Assembly: GCA_945641355.1 (NCBI GenBank)
Contig: CALZEQ010000003.1
Coordinates: 1-64,000 of the forward strand
Direction: 5' to 3'
DNA: 64,000 nucleotides
From: an uncultured Mediterranea sp.
GTDB taxonomy: Bacteria > Bacteroidota > Bacteroidia > Bacteroidales > Bacteroidaceae
Shown: positions 8,733 to 18,454 of the stretch, piece by piece
How the letters are laid out: each line of letters opens with the position of its first letter
How positions within the stretch are numbered: position 1 is the stretch's first letter
Position numbers and translations under genes: made by a program
Notes under the pieces: model-generated
Seen by the model: only the letters and a program-made list of their open reading frames with translations
The model's database searches: none
Told to the model about the DNA's origin: nothing

Positions 8733-9951
8733 AACTATGTCTTGCTTTGTTTGATTGTTTTTCTATATAATATTTGTTAGCAGCTAATAGTATAATTGCC
8801 AACCAAGTAATCTGAGTATTGAGCGTATTTACAAATACAAGAAGAAACCAAAAAAGATAAGACGTTTTATCTTTTCTTGTGGTGCAATATTTCAGTGATC
8901 CTACTACATACAATAAGAACACTATCAATCCAAAATCATACCATATCTGAAACACGCCACCACCTCCTGCTACATTTTCGTCCATCCAACCTGGAAAATT
9001 CCTATATATAACTTTTTTTGAGGTGTCCATACCAAAACCAAACAAACCATCCATTGACAAAGCCTCTACCCGCTTTGCCAAAATAATATTGGGAACAATG
9101 CGATGTGCTCCACTATGGTCAGCTTCTACTATTGCTTTCTCATCCAAAGTCAACGTTGCAGCAATAATATCGGTATTACGCTTCATTAACCTGTTATTGC
9201 TAAAAGCAAGCATAGCTATCAACACGCACACAATTCCAACCAATACGCTTGTCATCCGCACTTTTCCTGACAGAAAAAATTTAAATAGGATAATAGTTAC
9301 AAATAGTAAGGCCGTTGATGACTGCATGGTTAACATTGTCCATAAAAAAGCAAACCAAAACATCCTTTCTGATTTGTGCCTCTTACATTCTTCTATGAAG
9401 GAATATTCTTTCCTATGCAACAAGCCGTATGCAGCAATATAAGAAAAAGTCAAAAGGGCTACGATGCGTGCAGCGTGTGAAGGTTCGTCGGAAAGGGAAC
9501 TCAGCTTCCATTTGCTACCTTCAAATGCTGTATAATCAATAATTACATTGAATATTGGTAAACCCACAAGAACGCAAATCTGCTGAATGACCAGCACTAT
9601 GAAATATGCCATTACCAAAATTCTACAGAGCTTCATGTATGTTGCAAGTTTAATGATTCCTCCATACAATCCTCTAAAGAAAGAAATTGCGACTATAAAG
9701 AACATACAACTGTATATAGCTGAACTTATACGTGTTTCTTCATTTCTCACAATCATGGTAGCGAATAGAAACGCTGCTGCTGTCAGCCAAATCCATACTT
9801 CTTGCTTGACCTGCTTTCGGAAAAGCAAACTGCAAGCAGCGACTAAAGAGAAAGCAGGAACTAACACATTCATACCATTTATCATCAAAAATGATATGTA
9901 TATGGAAAACACGATAATAGTAGCGGAAGGTGACGATATCTTCTTAATCAT
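8719..9951 (-). CDS. wzy: Polysaccharide polymerase (Wzy/O-antigen ligase-like)
   Basis: A 410-residue protein that is hydrophobic over most of its length, with roughly ten to twelve membrane helices and a large loop after the middle. The segment SLSDEPSHAARI near residue 155, ending a soluble stretch before the next helix, is typical of Wzy-type polymerases. It would polymerise repeat units on the periplasmic face after flipping. It is the only polymerase candidate in the cluster. Neighbouring genes overlap by 8 and 14 bases. Assignment rests on topology and context, as is usual for this poorly conserved family. Confidence 0.72.
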   Translation of the reverse strand: MIKKISSPSATIIVFSIYISFLMINGMNVLVPAFSLVAACSLLFRKQVKQEVWIWLTAAAFLFATMIVRNEETRISSAIYSCMFFIVAISFFRGLYGGIIKLATYMKLCRILVMAYFIVLVIQQICVLVGLPIFNVIIDYTAFEGSKWKLSSLSDEPSHAARIVALLTFSYIAAYGLLHRKEYSFIEECKRHKSERMFWFAFLWTMLTMQSSTALLFVTIILFKFFLSGKVRMTSVLVGIVCVLIAMLAFSNNRLMKRNTDIIAATLTLDEKAIVEADHSGAHRIVPNIILAKRVEALSMDGLFGFGMDTSKKVIYRNFPGWMDENVAGGGGVFQIWYDFGLIVFLLYVVGSLKYCTTRKDKTSYLFWFLLVFVNTLNTQITWLAIILLAANKYYIEKQSNKARHSYEIN

Positions 9952-10930
9952 TGTTCACTAAAAATATTCTATCAAACAATCCATTAACAACAGTATGTGC
10001 ATCTAATTCCTTAGATACAACTATTGCTTCTCTACAGCATTGCCTATTGGTAATAAAGACAGGAAGCGAAAAAGGCACAGTGAAGAAGTATGCATATATT
10101 CTTTTGATAGTATAATCTATTCTTGACTTGCAATGATAGATGACAGGCCGAGTGATAAAAGTAGAGTTAATGCATTTATTCAATTCACTAATGAACGCCT
10201 CGTCAGCTCCCTCCAACACCAATGGTGGCAGAACTGTGTGTATGTACATTATGCGTGTGAATGCGTAGTATGCGACCCTGCCCAAAACAGACATACTTGA
10301 CAATGGATGCAGCAGAAAATGCTTCAAAAGAGAAATTTCTCTTCTCAGTTTTTTTAGTGTAGTTACATCAAAATTCTTACAAGCATCTACCCATTGCGAC
10401 ATATTTCCCTTCAGCACGTGATACGGAGGGTGAATACGGCTTGCTATATCCTTAACCTCTTCAATTCGCTTTTCATCAAATTTGGAGAAATCAGACGACA
10501 AGAATCGTAGAAGAAATACCTTGGCATATTGATTCCAGTCATCAATATAGAATTCTTTGAGCCTATCGTCTTCAATGTGGAAAGATAAATATGTCAAATC
10601 CGTCAGTTCTACAATACGATAGCTGTAAGTCCATGCGACATCTATTTCTACAGTGAAAATTTCATTGTCAATTTTGACAAAATGTAGCCCCCAAAAACCC
10701 CAACTCCAGCTTATAAAACGATTCTTGCCACCAAGACTATCAAAAACAGTCTTCATGATGGTCTTTACGGTTTCCGCATTTTCCTTCCTTACCAACAGGT
10801 CACAATCCCTTCCCACTAACCTGTGTGCATAATCTACCCCATGCATTGCCGAATGCGGTACTTTGGCCTTGTTCAGAGCATAAGCTACTTGGGCATAAAC
10901 ATTCCATTTATATATATCTGCCTTTGTCAT
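9944..10930 (-). CDS. Nucleotidyltransferase-like protein
   Basis: A 328-residue soluble protein. The motif VGRDCDLLV near residue 38 resembles the D-x-D of minimal nucleotidyltransferases, and a matching acidic residue occurs in FTVEIDVAWTY near 92. A histidine-rich stretch (PHSAMHGVDYAHR) precedes it. Proteins of this kind occur in Bacteroidetes polysaccharide loci, often close to or fused with a thymidylate-kinase-like protein such as the one at 7094-7738. The substrate is not known. It ends in an overlap with the polymerase gene. Confidence 0.55.
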   Translation of the reverse strand: MTKADIYKWNVYAQVAYALNKAKVPHSAMHGVDYAHRLVGRDCDLLVRKENAETVKTIMKTVFDSLGGKNRFISWSWGFWGLHFVKIDNEIFTVEIDVAWTYSYRIVELTDLTYLSFHIEDDRLKEFYIDDWNQYAKVFLLRFLSSDFSKFDEKRIEEVKDIASRIHPPYHVLKGNMSQWVDACKNFDVTTLKKLRREISLLKHFLLHPLSSMSVLGRVAYYAFTRIMYIHTVLPPLVLEGADEAFISELNKCINSTFITRPVIYHCKSRIDYTIKRIYAYFFTVPFSLPVFITNRQCCREAIVVSKELDAHTVVNGLFDRIFLVNND

Positions 10931-10934
10931 AATA

Positions 10935-11681
10935 CTAATAGTTTTTTATATATGGTCTTATAACGACATAGTATAAAAGCTTTAATCTCATCCACATCTT
11001 CAGAAGAAAGTTGTTGTTTTCTGCTGCAGAATTATTATTTCCATGTCTTCTATAAAGTATCAATGGTTCTTCAACATGATGCAGCACATCCATCCTTTTA
11101 GCCAACAGTCCCAAATATCTGTCATGGATGGGATAGTCAGGAATGGGCAATGCAAAATCTTTGAACCGCTTTGTCATTGCGCATACACATCCGAAATGTG
11201 GACCTGTCAGCCATTGTACCAAGAACCCCTTTCGCAGCAATTTGTCAAATCTTTCCGAATTGCCATGCCCTTCACCTTGGTAAGGTCTTCCTTCTCCGTC
11301 TATCTTATTGTAAGAAGATATCACGAAATCATATTTAGCTAATTCACTAAGCGTTCTGCTCACCTTGTTTGGATACCAGATGTCATCTTGGTCACTGAGA
11401 AAGATGTACTCTCCTGTAGCATGATTCAGAGCGTTTTCAAAGTTCTTGGTCACGACATTCAATATATGGTAGTGCCTTTTCCTTGCAGGTTTGTCTGAAT
11501 GATGAAACAGCTTGATACGGGAATCATGATAGGATTCTATAATATTAATAGTATTGTCTGTCGAGCCATCATCTGAGATTATCACCTCGTCTTCATTTGA
11601 CAACTGCGACAGGATAGAATCCAATTGCTCTTTAATATAACGACCTCCGTTATAGGTGGCCATACATACCGAAACTCTCAT
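10935..11681 (-). CDS. Glycosyltransferase family 2 (GT2)
   Basis: A GT-A fold enzyme of 248 residues from the ATG at 11681 (an alternative start is at 11690). MRVSVCMATYNGGRYIKEQL opens the protein, followed by IISDDGSTDNT near 37 and the metal-binding FLSDQDDIW near 93. The SDQDDIW form is common in rhamnosyltransferase-like members, so a deoxyhexose donor is possible but not shown. The start overlaps the stop of the upstream glycosyltransferase. Confidence 0.82.
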   Translation of the reverse strand: MRVSVCMATYNGGRYIKEQLDSILSQLSNEDEVIISDDGSTDNTINIIESYHDSRIKLFHHSDKPARKRHYHILNVVTKNFENALNHATGEYIFLSDQDDIWYPNKVSRTLSELAKYDFVISSYNKIDGEGRPYQGEGHGNSERFDKLLRKGFLVQWLTGPHFGCVCAMTKRFKDFALPIPDYPIHDRYLGLLAKRMDVLHHVEEPLILYRRHGNNNSAAENNNFLLKMWMRLKLLYYVVIRPYIKNY

Positions 11682-11686
11682 AGCTA

Positions 11687-12679
11687 TCATTTAAAAGCGT
11701 TTGCCAACAATTCTATACATCTATCTTCAGAATATTCCTTCCCTATATATTCCATCAATCTCGGCTGGTAAGATTCTGTACCTTCCAGCATGGTCATCAC
11801 TCCACTTCCTATGTCATCAATGTCATTTGCATCTACAAGTTTTGCCATGCCATTGTAGTATTCTTTAGGTCCGCCGTGGTTTGTCAGAACTATCTCGCAG
11901 CCTCTTCTTGCAGCTTCTAGAGCTACTAATCCCACACCTTCAAATGTACTTGGCAAAGCAAACACCTTTGCTCGGGAGTATGTATTTTCAAGCTCATCAT
12001 CGCTCAATTGTCCCAAATACTCAACATTATCCAGCCTGTCTATCCAGCTATGAATGAGTGAACGTTCTTTGTCATTTCTCAACCGACCGGCCAACTTCAG
12101 CTCAAATCCATACTTTGCAGCAGCTTCAACCAATCGTTTGACATTCTTCCTTGGGTCAGCCAATAAACTTACATGTAAGCAGAAGTTCTCTTTCGGAAAC
12201 AAGGATTGAGGGTCTTTGGGTTCTCTGCCGTATGACAAGGGAACCTTGAATATCTTGTCTTCTTGAATGCCCAAACCTTCTTTTACATACAACTGTTCAT
12301 AATTGCTTCTCACAAGAAATCCCTTTACATATTCTTCACATTGGCGCAAAGCATAATATTCGTTCGTCAACTTCAATTTAGCACACCCCCAATGAGACAT
12401 CAAATTCAGCCGTCGGACAGAATAATGCGGGTCAATTATGGGAGCAATGAAAATGTTTGGATTTGTCTTGCTCAACACTTTGACAAACTCCAACATGGGA
12501 TAATTAAACAAGAAAAAGCAAATTGCATTATACGATTGCCAGTCATTGCCATCCCACTGGTTTATCATATCTACTTGATGGCCGCATGTCTCCAGCATCC
12601 TCTTCCACGTGAATGCCTGGCTTTTGATACCATTGGTGGGGGTCATTATAGCGGCTGAAAAAATAAAAGCGATCTTCAT
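11687..12679 (-). CDS. Glycosyltransferase family 4-like
   Basis: A 330-residue protein from the second of two adjacent ATG codons (MKIAFIFSAAIMTPTNGIKS). The C-terminal half has HVSLLADPRKNVKRLVEAA near 168 and ALPSTFEGVGLVALEAARRG near 245, with the E-x7-E pattern of retaining GT-B enzymes. The N-terminal acceptor domain is short. It is likely one of the sugar-adding enzymes of the repeat unit. Confidence 0.78.
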   Translation of the reverse strand: MKIAFIFSAAIMTPTNGIKSQAFTWKRMLETCGHQVDMINQWDGNDWQSYNAICFFLFNYPMLEFVKVLSKTNPNIFIAPIIDPHYSVRRLNLMSHWGCAKLKLTNEYYALRQCEEYVKGFLVRSNYEQLYVKEGLGIQEDKIFKVPLSYGREPKDPQSLFPKENFCLHVSLLADPRKNVKRLVEAAAKYGFELKLAGRLRNDKERSLIHSWIDRLDNVEYLGQLSDDELENTYSRAKVFALPSTFEGVGLVALEAARRGCEIVLTNHGGPKEYYNGMAKLVDANDIDDIGSGVMTMLEGTESYQPRLMEYIGKEYSEDRCIELLANAFK

Positions 12680-12720
12680 CATGTTATGTTCTACTGTTAA
12701 TTCTTATATTCTCACAAATT

Positions 12721-13758
12721 TTACTTTTTGCACATTGTTCGTATTCTATATAGATGTTTATACAATACTGACAGAAGAATATTTAAAATGAATAGATATT
12801 TATGACATATCAAATAGCATATCATTTTATTTATTCCTTTCCATTCTTCAGCGGTGGCTCTGAGTATTTTAATATGTTCTGATGTAATATGATCTTTTAA
12901 AAAGGATAGACGATTTCCGATATTGTTATTGTTTACATTAAAGCGGTAAAGAGAAATAATCGAACGAATTATGAAAAAACTCAGCCAGGTAAGACTATTT
13001 GGCATATTGAAGATGGAGGTGTGATGAATGTTTGCCAAATCATGCAGATTGTGATTAAAGTTGTTAAAACCTGCCATTTCATTTTCAAAGGGATGAAATT
13101 TTGTCATCAAGGTACCTCCCGTGTTCCTTACATAGAAATAGTCGGCTTTATCAATAAACATAATCCACTTACAGTATCTCAGATAAGATAGCATAAAAAT
13201 CATATCTTCACTATAATGCACTTGCTCACAAAATCTCAACTTATGCCTCCGAATCACATTTCCCTCATACAATTTGGCCCATGGAAACCCTTTTTTACAT
13301 AAATCGTGTTCTTCAATTGCGTCAATAATTTGATTTTCATTGTATAAAATGTTATTGAGTGTTTTCTTCGTTTGTGCATTATCATCTACTAAAACATACC
13401 CACTCATAATCAAACCAACCCCTTCCCGTTCAGATTTTGCGTTTACCATGTTCTCCACATACATCGGTGAAACGTAATCATCTGAATCTACAAAGACAAT
13501 ATAATCACCTTTAGCAATATCCAAAGCTGTGTTTCTGGCCGAACTAACCCCTCCGTTCTTTTTATGAATGACAATGACTCGTGGGTCACTATTTGCATAT
13601 TTGTCACAAATTTGTCCAGACGTGTCACTACTGCCATCATCGACAAGTATGAGTTCCCAGTCCGTGAATGTTTGGGAAATGATAGAATCCACGCAATGCT
13701 TCAAATATGATTCTGCATTGTATACTGGGACAATTACACTTATCTGCGGATGATTCAT
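12721..13758 (-). CDS. Glycosyltransferase family 2 (GT2)
   Basis: A 345-residue GT-A enzyme with clear motifs: SVIVPVYNAESYLKHCVDSI at the start, LVDDGSSD near 38, NGGVSSARNTALD near 68 and the DXD motif FVDSDDYVS near 88. The last 60 residues are hydrophobic and basic, suggesting membrane association. ATGA overlap with the pyruvyl transferase gene (13755-13758). Confidence 0.87.
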   Translation of the reverse strand: MNHPQISVIVPVYNAESYLKHCVDSIISQTFTDWELILVDDGSSDTSGQICDKYANSDPRVIVIHKKNGGVSSARNTALDIAKGDYIVFVDSDDYVSPMYVENMVNAKSEREGVGLIMSGYVLVDDNAQTKKTLNNILYNENQIIDAIEEHDLCKKGFPWAKLYEGNVIRRHKLRFCEQVHYSEDMIFMLSYLRYCKWIMFIDKADYFYVRNTGGTLMTKFHPFENEMAGFNNFNHNLHDLANIHHTSIFNMPNSLTWLSFFIIRSIISLYRFNVNNNNIGNRLSFLKDHITSEHIKILRATAEEWKGINKMICYLICHKYLFILNILLSVLYKHLYRIRTMCKK

Positions 13759-14819
13759 GATAAATGCTTTTTTAGAAAGTTCATAGAATGTAACTTAATT
13801 TGTTCCATATTATTTGCGATTTTTTCATAATCGAGAATAGGAATTGTCATTGGTGTGTCTGAAGATTGCATAATAATCTTATTGGCACCAACCTTGTTCA
13901 ACAAATCCGTATATCTGTAATCTCTACCATCATTCAGGCAGAAGGCATATAACGGTCTTTTAAATATCAAAGCAAACACAGTTGCATGGAACGATGACGT
14001 AATGACACAGCGGGAATTTTTAATAAGATTAACCCAATCGTCGACATAATACCTCATTGATGAAAGATTCACGACCCGAAGATTATTCGCATTTGCTAAA
14101 GATTTTGCTTTTTGTTTCAACATGTTTGGATTGCCATGCAATTTTCTAACTTCATACATCACAACATAATCAGTGTCTTCAACTTCGCATTTACAAATAT
14201 GATTCCAGTGTGATTCAGTTGTTAACAGAGTCGGATCCACACATACATCAAAACGTACATTAGCCAAATTCTCAATCATACAAACTAATGAGTCTTCTCT
14301 CATTGATAGTGCATTAAACCGTGTGGAAATGCTTTTCCATGCCTTTTTACCAATTTCTGTTACAGCCATGGCATTGGAACTAATGGCATATCCTACCAAC
14401 TTCGACTTATCAGGTTTGTCAAATTGACCGCTATACACCTTATCCAATCCTCCTGTTATTTCTGTTGTGAAAAGCTGGTCAGAACCAACTACGTAAGCGT
14501 CATAATCACATGGAATTGTAAAGGCATCACATGTATGATGTATGTTGAGATATTGACACTTAAAAGAGTCAAAAATTCTTCTTTTTATTAATTCTATAAT
14601 AAGAATTTTTATATATCCCATTAGTTCCCAAAACTTCACAAGCCTTTTCATTAATGTGAGCATATTCCAATGATTGTATGCTTTTTCAATAACAGCTTGC
14701 CTATAATCTATCACCTCAACCTCATGTCCCATCCCTTTCAGTACTTCCTGAAGGGCATAGCATTGAAGAACGGCACCGTAATTATGCGCCCTATGAAATG
14801 TAAGTATTCCTATTTTCAT
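13755..14819 (-). CDS. Polysaccharide pyruvyl transferase family protein
   Basis: A 354-residue protein from the ATG at 14819. The opening MKIGILTFHRAHNYGAVLQC is the hallmark of the family, followed by YDAYVVGSDQLF near 105 and VITSSFHATVFALIFKRPLY near 272, the conserved loop of the GT-B-like fold. Members transfer pyruvate from phosphoenolpyruvate to form a ketal on a sugar, adding negative charge to the polymer. In Bacteroides clusters it usually sits, as here, beside an F420-hydrogenase-beta-like Fe-S protein; only the 2TM protein gene separates them. Confidence 0.85.
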   Translation of the reverse strand: MKIGILTFHRAHNYGAVLQCYALQEVLKGMGHEVEVIDYRQAVIEKAYNHWNMLTLMKRLVKFWELMGYIKILIIELIKRRIFDSFKCQYLNIHHTCDAFTIPCDYDAYVVGSDQLFTTEITGGLDKVYSGQFDKPDKSKLVGYAISSNAMAVTEIGKKAWKSISTRFNALSMREDSLVCMIENLANVRFDVCVDPTLLTTESHWNHICKCEVEDTDYVVMYEVRKLHGNPNMLKQKAKSLANANNLRVVNLSSMRYYVDDWVNLIKNSRCVITSSFHATVFALIFKRPLYAFCLNDGRDYRYTDLLNKVGANKIIMQSSDTPMTIPILDYEKIANNMEQIKLHSMNFLKKHLS

Positions 14820-14832
14820 AAATAAATGCAAC

Positions 14833-15615
14833 TTATGCTTTTTTATTATTGATTTCTTTTAGAATGTCATTTCTCTTATAATTCACTATTACTAAATGCG
14901 GAATGATTGCTGAAGCCGAGTTTTGCATGTCCATAAGTAATTGTTCATTTATTTTTTCTTCAGTCACAAGGATTAAGACAAGTCGCACGTTTGTACATGT
15001 TTTCTTTTCTATCGCAGCTTTCAAACGTGAAAGACTCTTCATTACATTCTCAAAACGTGAGGGAGTATAATTCACCTTAACCTCAAAAAAGAAAAGTTCA
15101 CCGTCTTTCTCTGCCACTCCATCGCATGCCAAATCTCTTGTGATTCTCACATCGGTCTTGATTTCCATGTTATGTTCATCAGCATATCGCTTCATGGAAA
15201 CCTCTTCCATCACGGAATAACCTGTCTTTGCATTATCAGTTTTACCATAAGTAAAAAAATACATCCCCTTTCTTCTTTCTACAGGAATTATCTCTGGATT
15301 ACTTAATGGTTTAGGCTTTTCATGAGGCTTAAGAATTTTCCCGTTTGCAATAAGAAAACCTTCCTGATTGTCAAAATCTTTAGGGGCATATAATTTCTCA
15401 TTATGTTTGATTACCAAATATGCAAATACCCACAATATTACAATTGGGAAAAGGATAATAAACCATATAATAGGTTGTCTTTCCCATCCTCCTTGCAAAT
15501 TATCGAAATTAGGTCCTATAACCAAACCTGCTATCCCATATATTGATGTGACGAATAAAGCGATAATCCCCAAGGGATTTTTTATAAAACCTCTTATCTT
15601 TTCCATAGAATCCAT
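14833..15615 (-). CDS. Membrane-anchored PD-(D/E)XK-like protein, unknown role
   Basis: A 260-residue protein with two hydrophobic helices near residues 15-34 and 47-67, followed by a soluble domain. In that domain LACDGVAEKDGELFFFEVKV (about residues 162-181) fits the D-x(n)-E-x-K core of the PD-(D/E)XK nuclease fold. The helix after it (RFENVMKSLSRLKAAIEKK) is also typical. The gene lies inside the polysaccharide operon between the pyruvyl transferase and its Fe-S partner, and overlaps the latter by 22 bases. No polysaccharide function is obvious. It may be a passenger defence or nuclease-like gene, or a catalytically dead structural domain. Confidence 0.55.
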   Translation of the reverse strand: MDSMEKIRGFIKNPLGIIALFVTSIYGIAGLVIGPNFDNLQGGWERQPIIWFIILFPIVILWVFAYLVIKHNEKLYAPKDFDNQEGFLIANGKILKPHEKPKPLSNPEIIPVERRKGMYFFTYGKTDNAKTGYSVMEEVSMKRYADEHNMEIKTDVRITRDLACDGVAEKDGELFFFEVKVNYTPSRFENVMKSLSRLKAAIEKKTCTNVRLVLILVTEEKINEQLLMDMQNSASAIIPHLVIVNYKRNDILKEINNKKA

Positions 15616-16748
15616 TTTATGATGCTTTTCACTTTTTGCTTAAATCTTCTGACCTTATACCTCCACCCTGCATCTCCATACTTGAACATGACATACTTGA
15701 AGCCATGCTTGATGTAATCCTTCTCAAACTGCATACGCTTGGGATGGATGACGGAGGGATGCTGGAGATTTGGTTGTAGGCAGTTGTCAAGTTCTGCAGG
15801 TATCGTGTTGAGTTTGTCCTTGACCGCCTCGAATATTTCTCGACCTTTGGGAGTATTCACGAGGACAAGACTGCAGCCCTTATCATCTTGGTTGAAATTC
15901 GGGTCGGTCTTTTCCCATCCCCAGAAATCTGCAATGGTAATGTCGCTTGGACGAGTGGTATTACAGAAGTGGCATTTCCCGCAGCTGTGGCGGAACATGA
16001 TATGCTGATAAAATACGTAAGTGAAATTCATTTTATACCCCCCCTCGAATGTAAAAGTTTCTTTATGCGCTTTCCATCCGAAGCGTTCCTTGTCTCTGAA
16101 ATTCACCATCGTAATGATGTCTCCTTGTTTCTTTTCCAAATAAGCAAGATAGTTTCGCCAAATGTATGGACCTGGAACACCATGGCATACGATGTCAATC
16201 AAAACGAGATTCTCTCTAAGTTTTTTGCCTACATAGCTGTTGAGTCCTGATGTCTGGCAGGGTGTTCCTGAGAAAAGGACAGTCAGGCCATTCTTCAAAT
16301 CTTGCTTGACTTGACGGAAGACTCCTGTGAGGTCACTCTGTACATATTTGCTGCCTCGGAACTCATCACGTTCCTCCTTCGTAGTAGCTCGTTTATGAGC
16401 TACACGGAAATGGTCTTTGTAGCCTGCACCATAGACCACACCTCCTTGTTCAAGGATATAGTCAGAGATAGCAACAAATGCTGCACCGCTACGGCTCTTC
16501 ATTATCTCGTTCATATCCTTGTGGCGGGCTGCATACGCATCTGGTTTTAGCAGGTTCAATGACTTGTCGTAGTTGTCATTGAAAGCACAGACCTTTTCAC
16601 ATAAGCCACAGTCCGTACATTTGGATTCATCCACCTTGGGGTAGAGGAAGCCTAACGCATCAGGTTCCATTGTTATTGCATCATGATTGCAGATGCTGGC
16701 ACAGGCAGTGCATCCGCAACAATCAGCTGGGTCATTTATTCTTATCAT
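15594..16748 (-). CDS. Coenzyme F420 hydrogenase/dehydrogenase beta-subunit-like Fe-S protein
   Basis: A 384-residue protein with two [4Fe-4S] ferredoxin motifs at the N-terminus (CCGCTACASICNHDAI near 10, CTDCGLCEKVC near 43) and the FrhB-type C-terminal domain with FSGTPCQTSGLN near 165 and IVCHGVPGP near 190. Cysteines in HSCGKCHFCNTTRPSD near 255 probably bind a further cluster. Proteins like this accompany pyruvyl transferases in Bacteroides capsule loci; the redox reaction is not established. A seven-G tract (16028-16034) lies in the coding sequence but is in frame here. Confidence 0.8.
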   Translation of the reverse strand: MIRINDPADCCGCTACASICNHDAITMEPDALGFLYPKVDESKCTDCGLCEKVCAFNDNYDKSLNLLKPDAYAARHKDMNEIMKSRSGAAFVAISDYILEQGGVVYGAGYKDHFRVAHKRATTKEERDEFRGSKYVQSDLTGVFRQVKQDLKNGLTVLFSGTPCQTSGLNSYVGKKLRENLVLIDIVCHGVPGPYIWRNYLAYLEKKQGDIITMVNFRDKERFGWKAHKETFTFEGGYKMNFTYVFYQHIMFRHSCGKCHFCNTTRPSDITIADFWGWEKTDPNFNQDDKGCSLVLVNTPKGREIFEAVKDKLNTIPAELDNCLQPNLQHPSVIHPKRMQFEKDYIKHGFKYVMFKYGDAGWRYKVRRFKQKVKSIIKWILWKR

Positions 16749-18279
16749 AATTTTTTTTGATTATCTTTTTCACCTTTGATACTACAAATTGTCGTTCCCT
16801 TGCCGTACATCCTACATAAAATTCCACTAACAGAGTAGAAGAAACGGTTATAACGCTCAATGCGATGAAACTCCATAAGTTATCTTGGAATACACTTGCA
16901 AGCACAAACGGAATAACAGCAGATAGTATAGTTACCACTATTACGTTGAGATAGACTTCCTTAATGAAAGCTCGTGCTTTCAGTCCAATTAATCCTCTTA
17001 GCATATATAAGCGTGTGACAAGGCATAACTGTGAAATTGCTATCGCTACAATCAACACCGTTTCAGGGATTGCACCTAACCGTAGCAGTATGTATGATAC
17101 AGGAAGATTCAACATCTGACACCCTCCTACAACCAACTGATAATTGCGAATCTTTCCTGTTGCAAGCATAGCTGTAACGAGAGGACTTGATATGGATTCG
17201 CACATTCCGAATATCAATACCAATTGTATGAATAGTACAGTATGTTCTGGTACTTGCCCGAGCCATAGTTGGAGTATATAATGGGTGTTAACAATGACAG
17301 GCAATGAGAGTAACAGGAGTATATAATAGGACAGTCTTGCTCCTTGAAATAATAGTGTCATCATATACTGCCGCTCACCTGAGGCGTATGATTTTGTTAT
17401 CTGAGGATTCAAGGCTGTCATGAAATTGGTCACGAAAGAGTGGATGGCTGTGTTCACCTGAGATGCTATACCACGTGCAGCATTGACAGCAGGACCACAA
17501 AAGAGGTTGATAACAATATTACCGCCCTGGTCTCTGAGCAGAGCGGATGATGCGCCGATGAAGTTCCAACCGGCAAATCCGAACATTTGTTTCAACAAGT
17601 CATGGTCGTATATGAAATGATATGTACATTCCTCGAATCGCTTTTTGCAATAGATCCCGTATATCATGCGGATGATAATTGCTATCGTTGCAAGCATAAT
17701 AGCATAGAGTATCAGTTTGTCAATCGGAGAAATGACAATACAATATGCCACTATCAGTTTGCTTACAGCTTCGAAAATGCTGATATATGCGAAAGCGGAC
17801 ATTCTTTCATGGGCTATAATAGCTGCATTGTAGGGGATGCTTATCAAATTTATGACGAATGTAAGCAGAGATAATTGATATACCCAATTTGCTGCATACA
17901 TTCTGCTTTCGGGTATCACCATCTTGTTATTCAAGAACCATAATCCAACAGTTTCTGCCAATATCAAGACGATAGCACAGAGTCCCAACTGAATAGTCAC
18001 AGATGAAGAAAACACTCGTGCAAGTTTCTCTCTGTTTCCTGCTCCTAATTCAAATGTTATGAATCGAGATATAGCTGCCGACAACGATCCCGACAGCATC
18101 GAGAACATGGCCACCACACCACCCACCACATTATATATACCATAGTCCTCCACTCCCAGTGCACCAAGTACCACACGGCTTGTGTACAATGAAACCACCA
18201 TGGTAAGGAGCATACGGAAATAGAGAAGAAGGGTGTTCTTCGCTATGCGCTTGTTGTTTTGTGATGTTTGATTATCCAT
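16732..18279 (-). CDS. wzx: Polysaccharide flippase (Wzx-like, MATE superfamily)
   Basis: A 515-residue integral membrane protein with about 12-14 predicted helices. The start KRIAKNTLLLYFRMLLTMVV and the segment GVEDYGIYNVVGGVVAMFSM near 43 are typical of the oligosaccharide flippase family. It should move the completed lipid-linked repeat unit across the inner membrane for the polymerase at 8719-9951. It is the first intact gene of the cluster; an rfbC remnant lies just upstream. Overlaps the Fe-S protein gene by 17 bases. Confidence 0.87.
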   Translation of the reverse strand: MDNQTSQNNKRIAKNTLLLYFRMLLTMVVSLYTSRVVLGALGVEDYGIYNVVGGVVAMFSMLSGSLSAAISRFITFELGAGNREKLARVFSSSVTIQLGLCAIVLILAETVGLWFLNNKMVIPESRMYAANWVYQLSLLTFVINLISIPYNAAIIAHERMSAFAYISIFEAVSKLIVAYCIVISPIDKLILYAIMLATIAIIIRMIYGIYCKKRFEECTYHFIYDHDLLKQMFGFAGWNFIGASSALLRDQGGNIVINLFCGPAVNAARGIASQVNTAIHSFVTNFMTALNPQITKSYASGERQYMMTLLFQGARLSYYILLLLSLPVIVNTHYILQLWLGQVPEHTVLFIQLVLIFGMCESISSPLVTAMLATGKIRNYQLVVGGCQMLNLPVSYILLRLGAIPETVLIVAIAISQLCLVTRLYMLRGLIGLKARAFIKEVYLNVIVVTILSAVIPFVLASVFQDNLWSFIALSVITVSSTLLVEFYVGCTARERQFVVSKVKKIIKKNYDKNK

Positions 18280-18291
18280 AATTCGATATAA

Positions 18292-18426
18292 CTATACAAG
18301 TATGGGCATTACATTATTATCAAATTCCCTCTGGGAAAAGTTCTCGAAGAAGTAGCCTCGGGAGTCTTTGAATACACGCGGCTCAATGATGAGCACGCCT
18401 GGGATATTTGTTTTTATTATTTCCAT
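18292..18426 (-). pseudogene. rfbC: rfbC 5' fragment (dTDP-4-dehydrorhamnose 3,5-epimerase)
   Basis: 44 codons beginning MEIIKTNIPGVLIIEPRVFK and containing DSRGYFFENFSQREFD, the N-terminal signature of RmlC/RfbC. The family is about 180 residues long, so three quarters is missing; the frame ends a few codons after the conserved part and the flippase gene follows. Loss of this epimerase means dTDP-L-rhamnose cannot be made from this locus alone. Confidence 0.8.
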
Positions 18427-18454
18427 AAAAATATGTCTTATCTATATATTGTTT

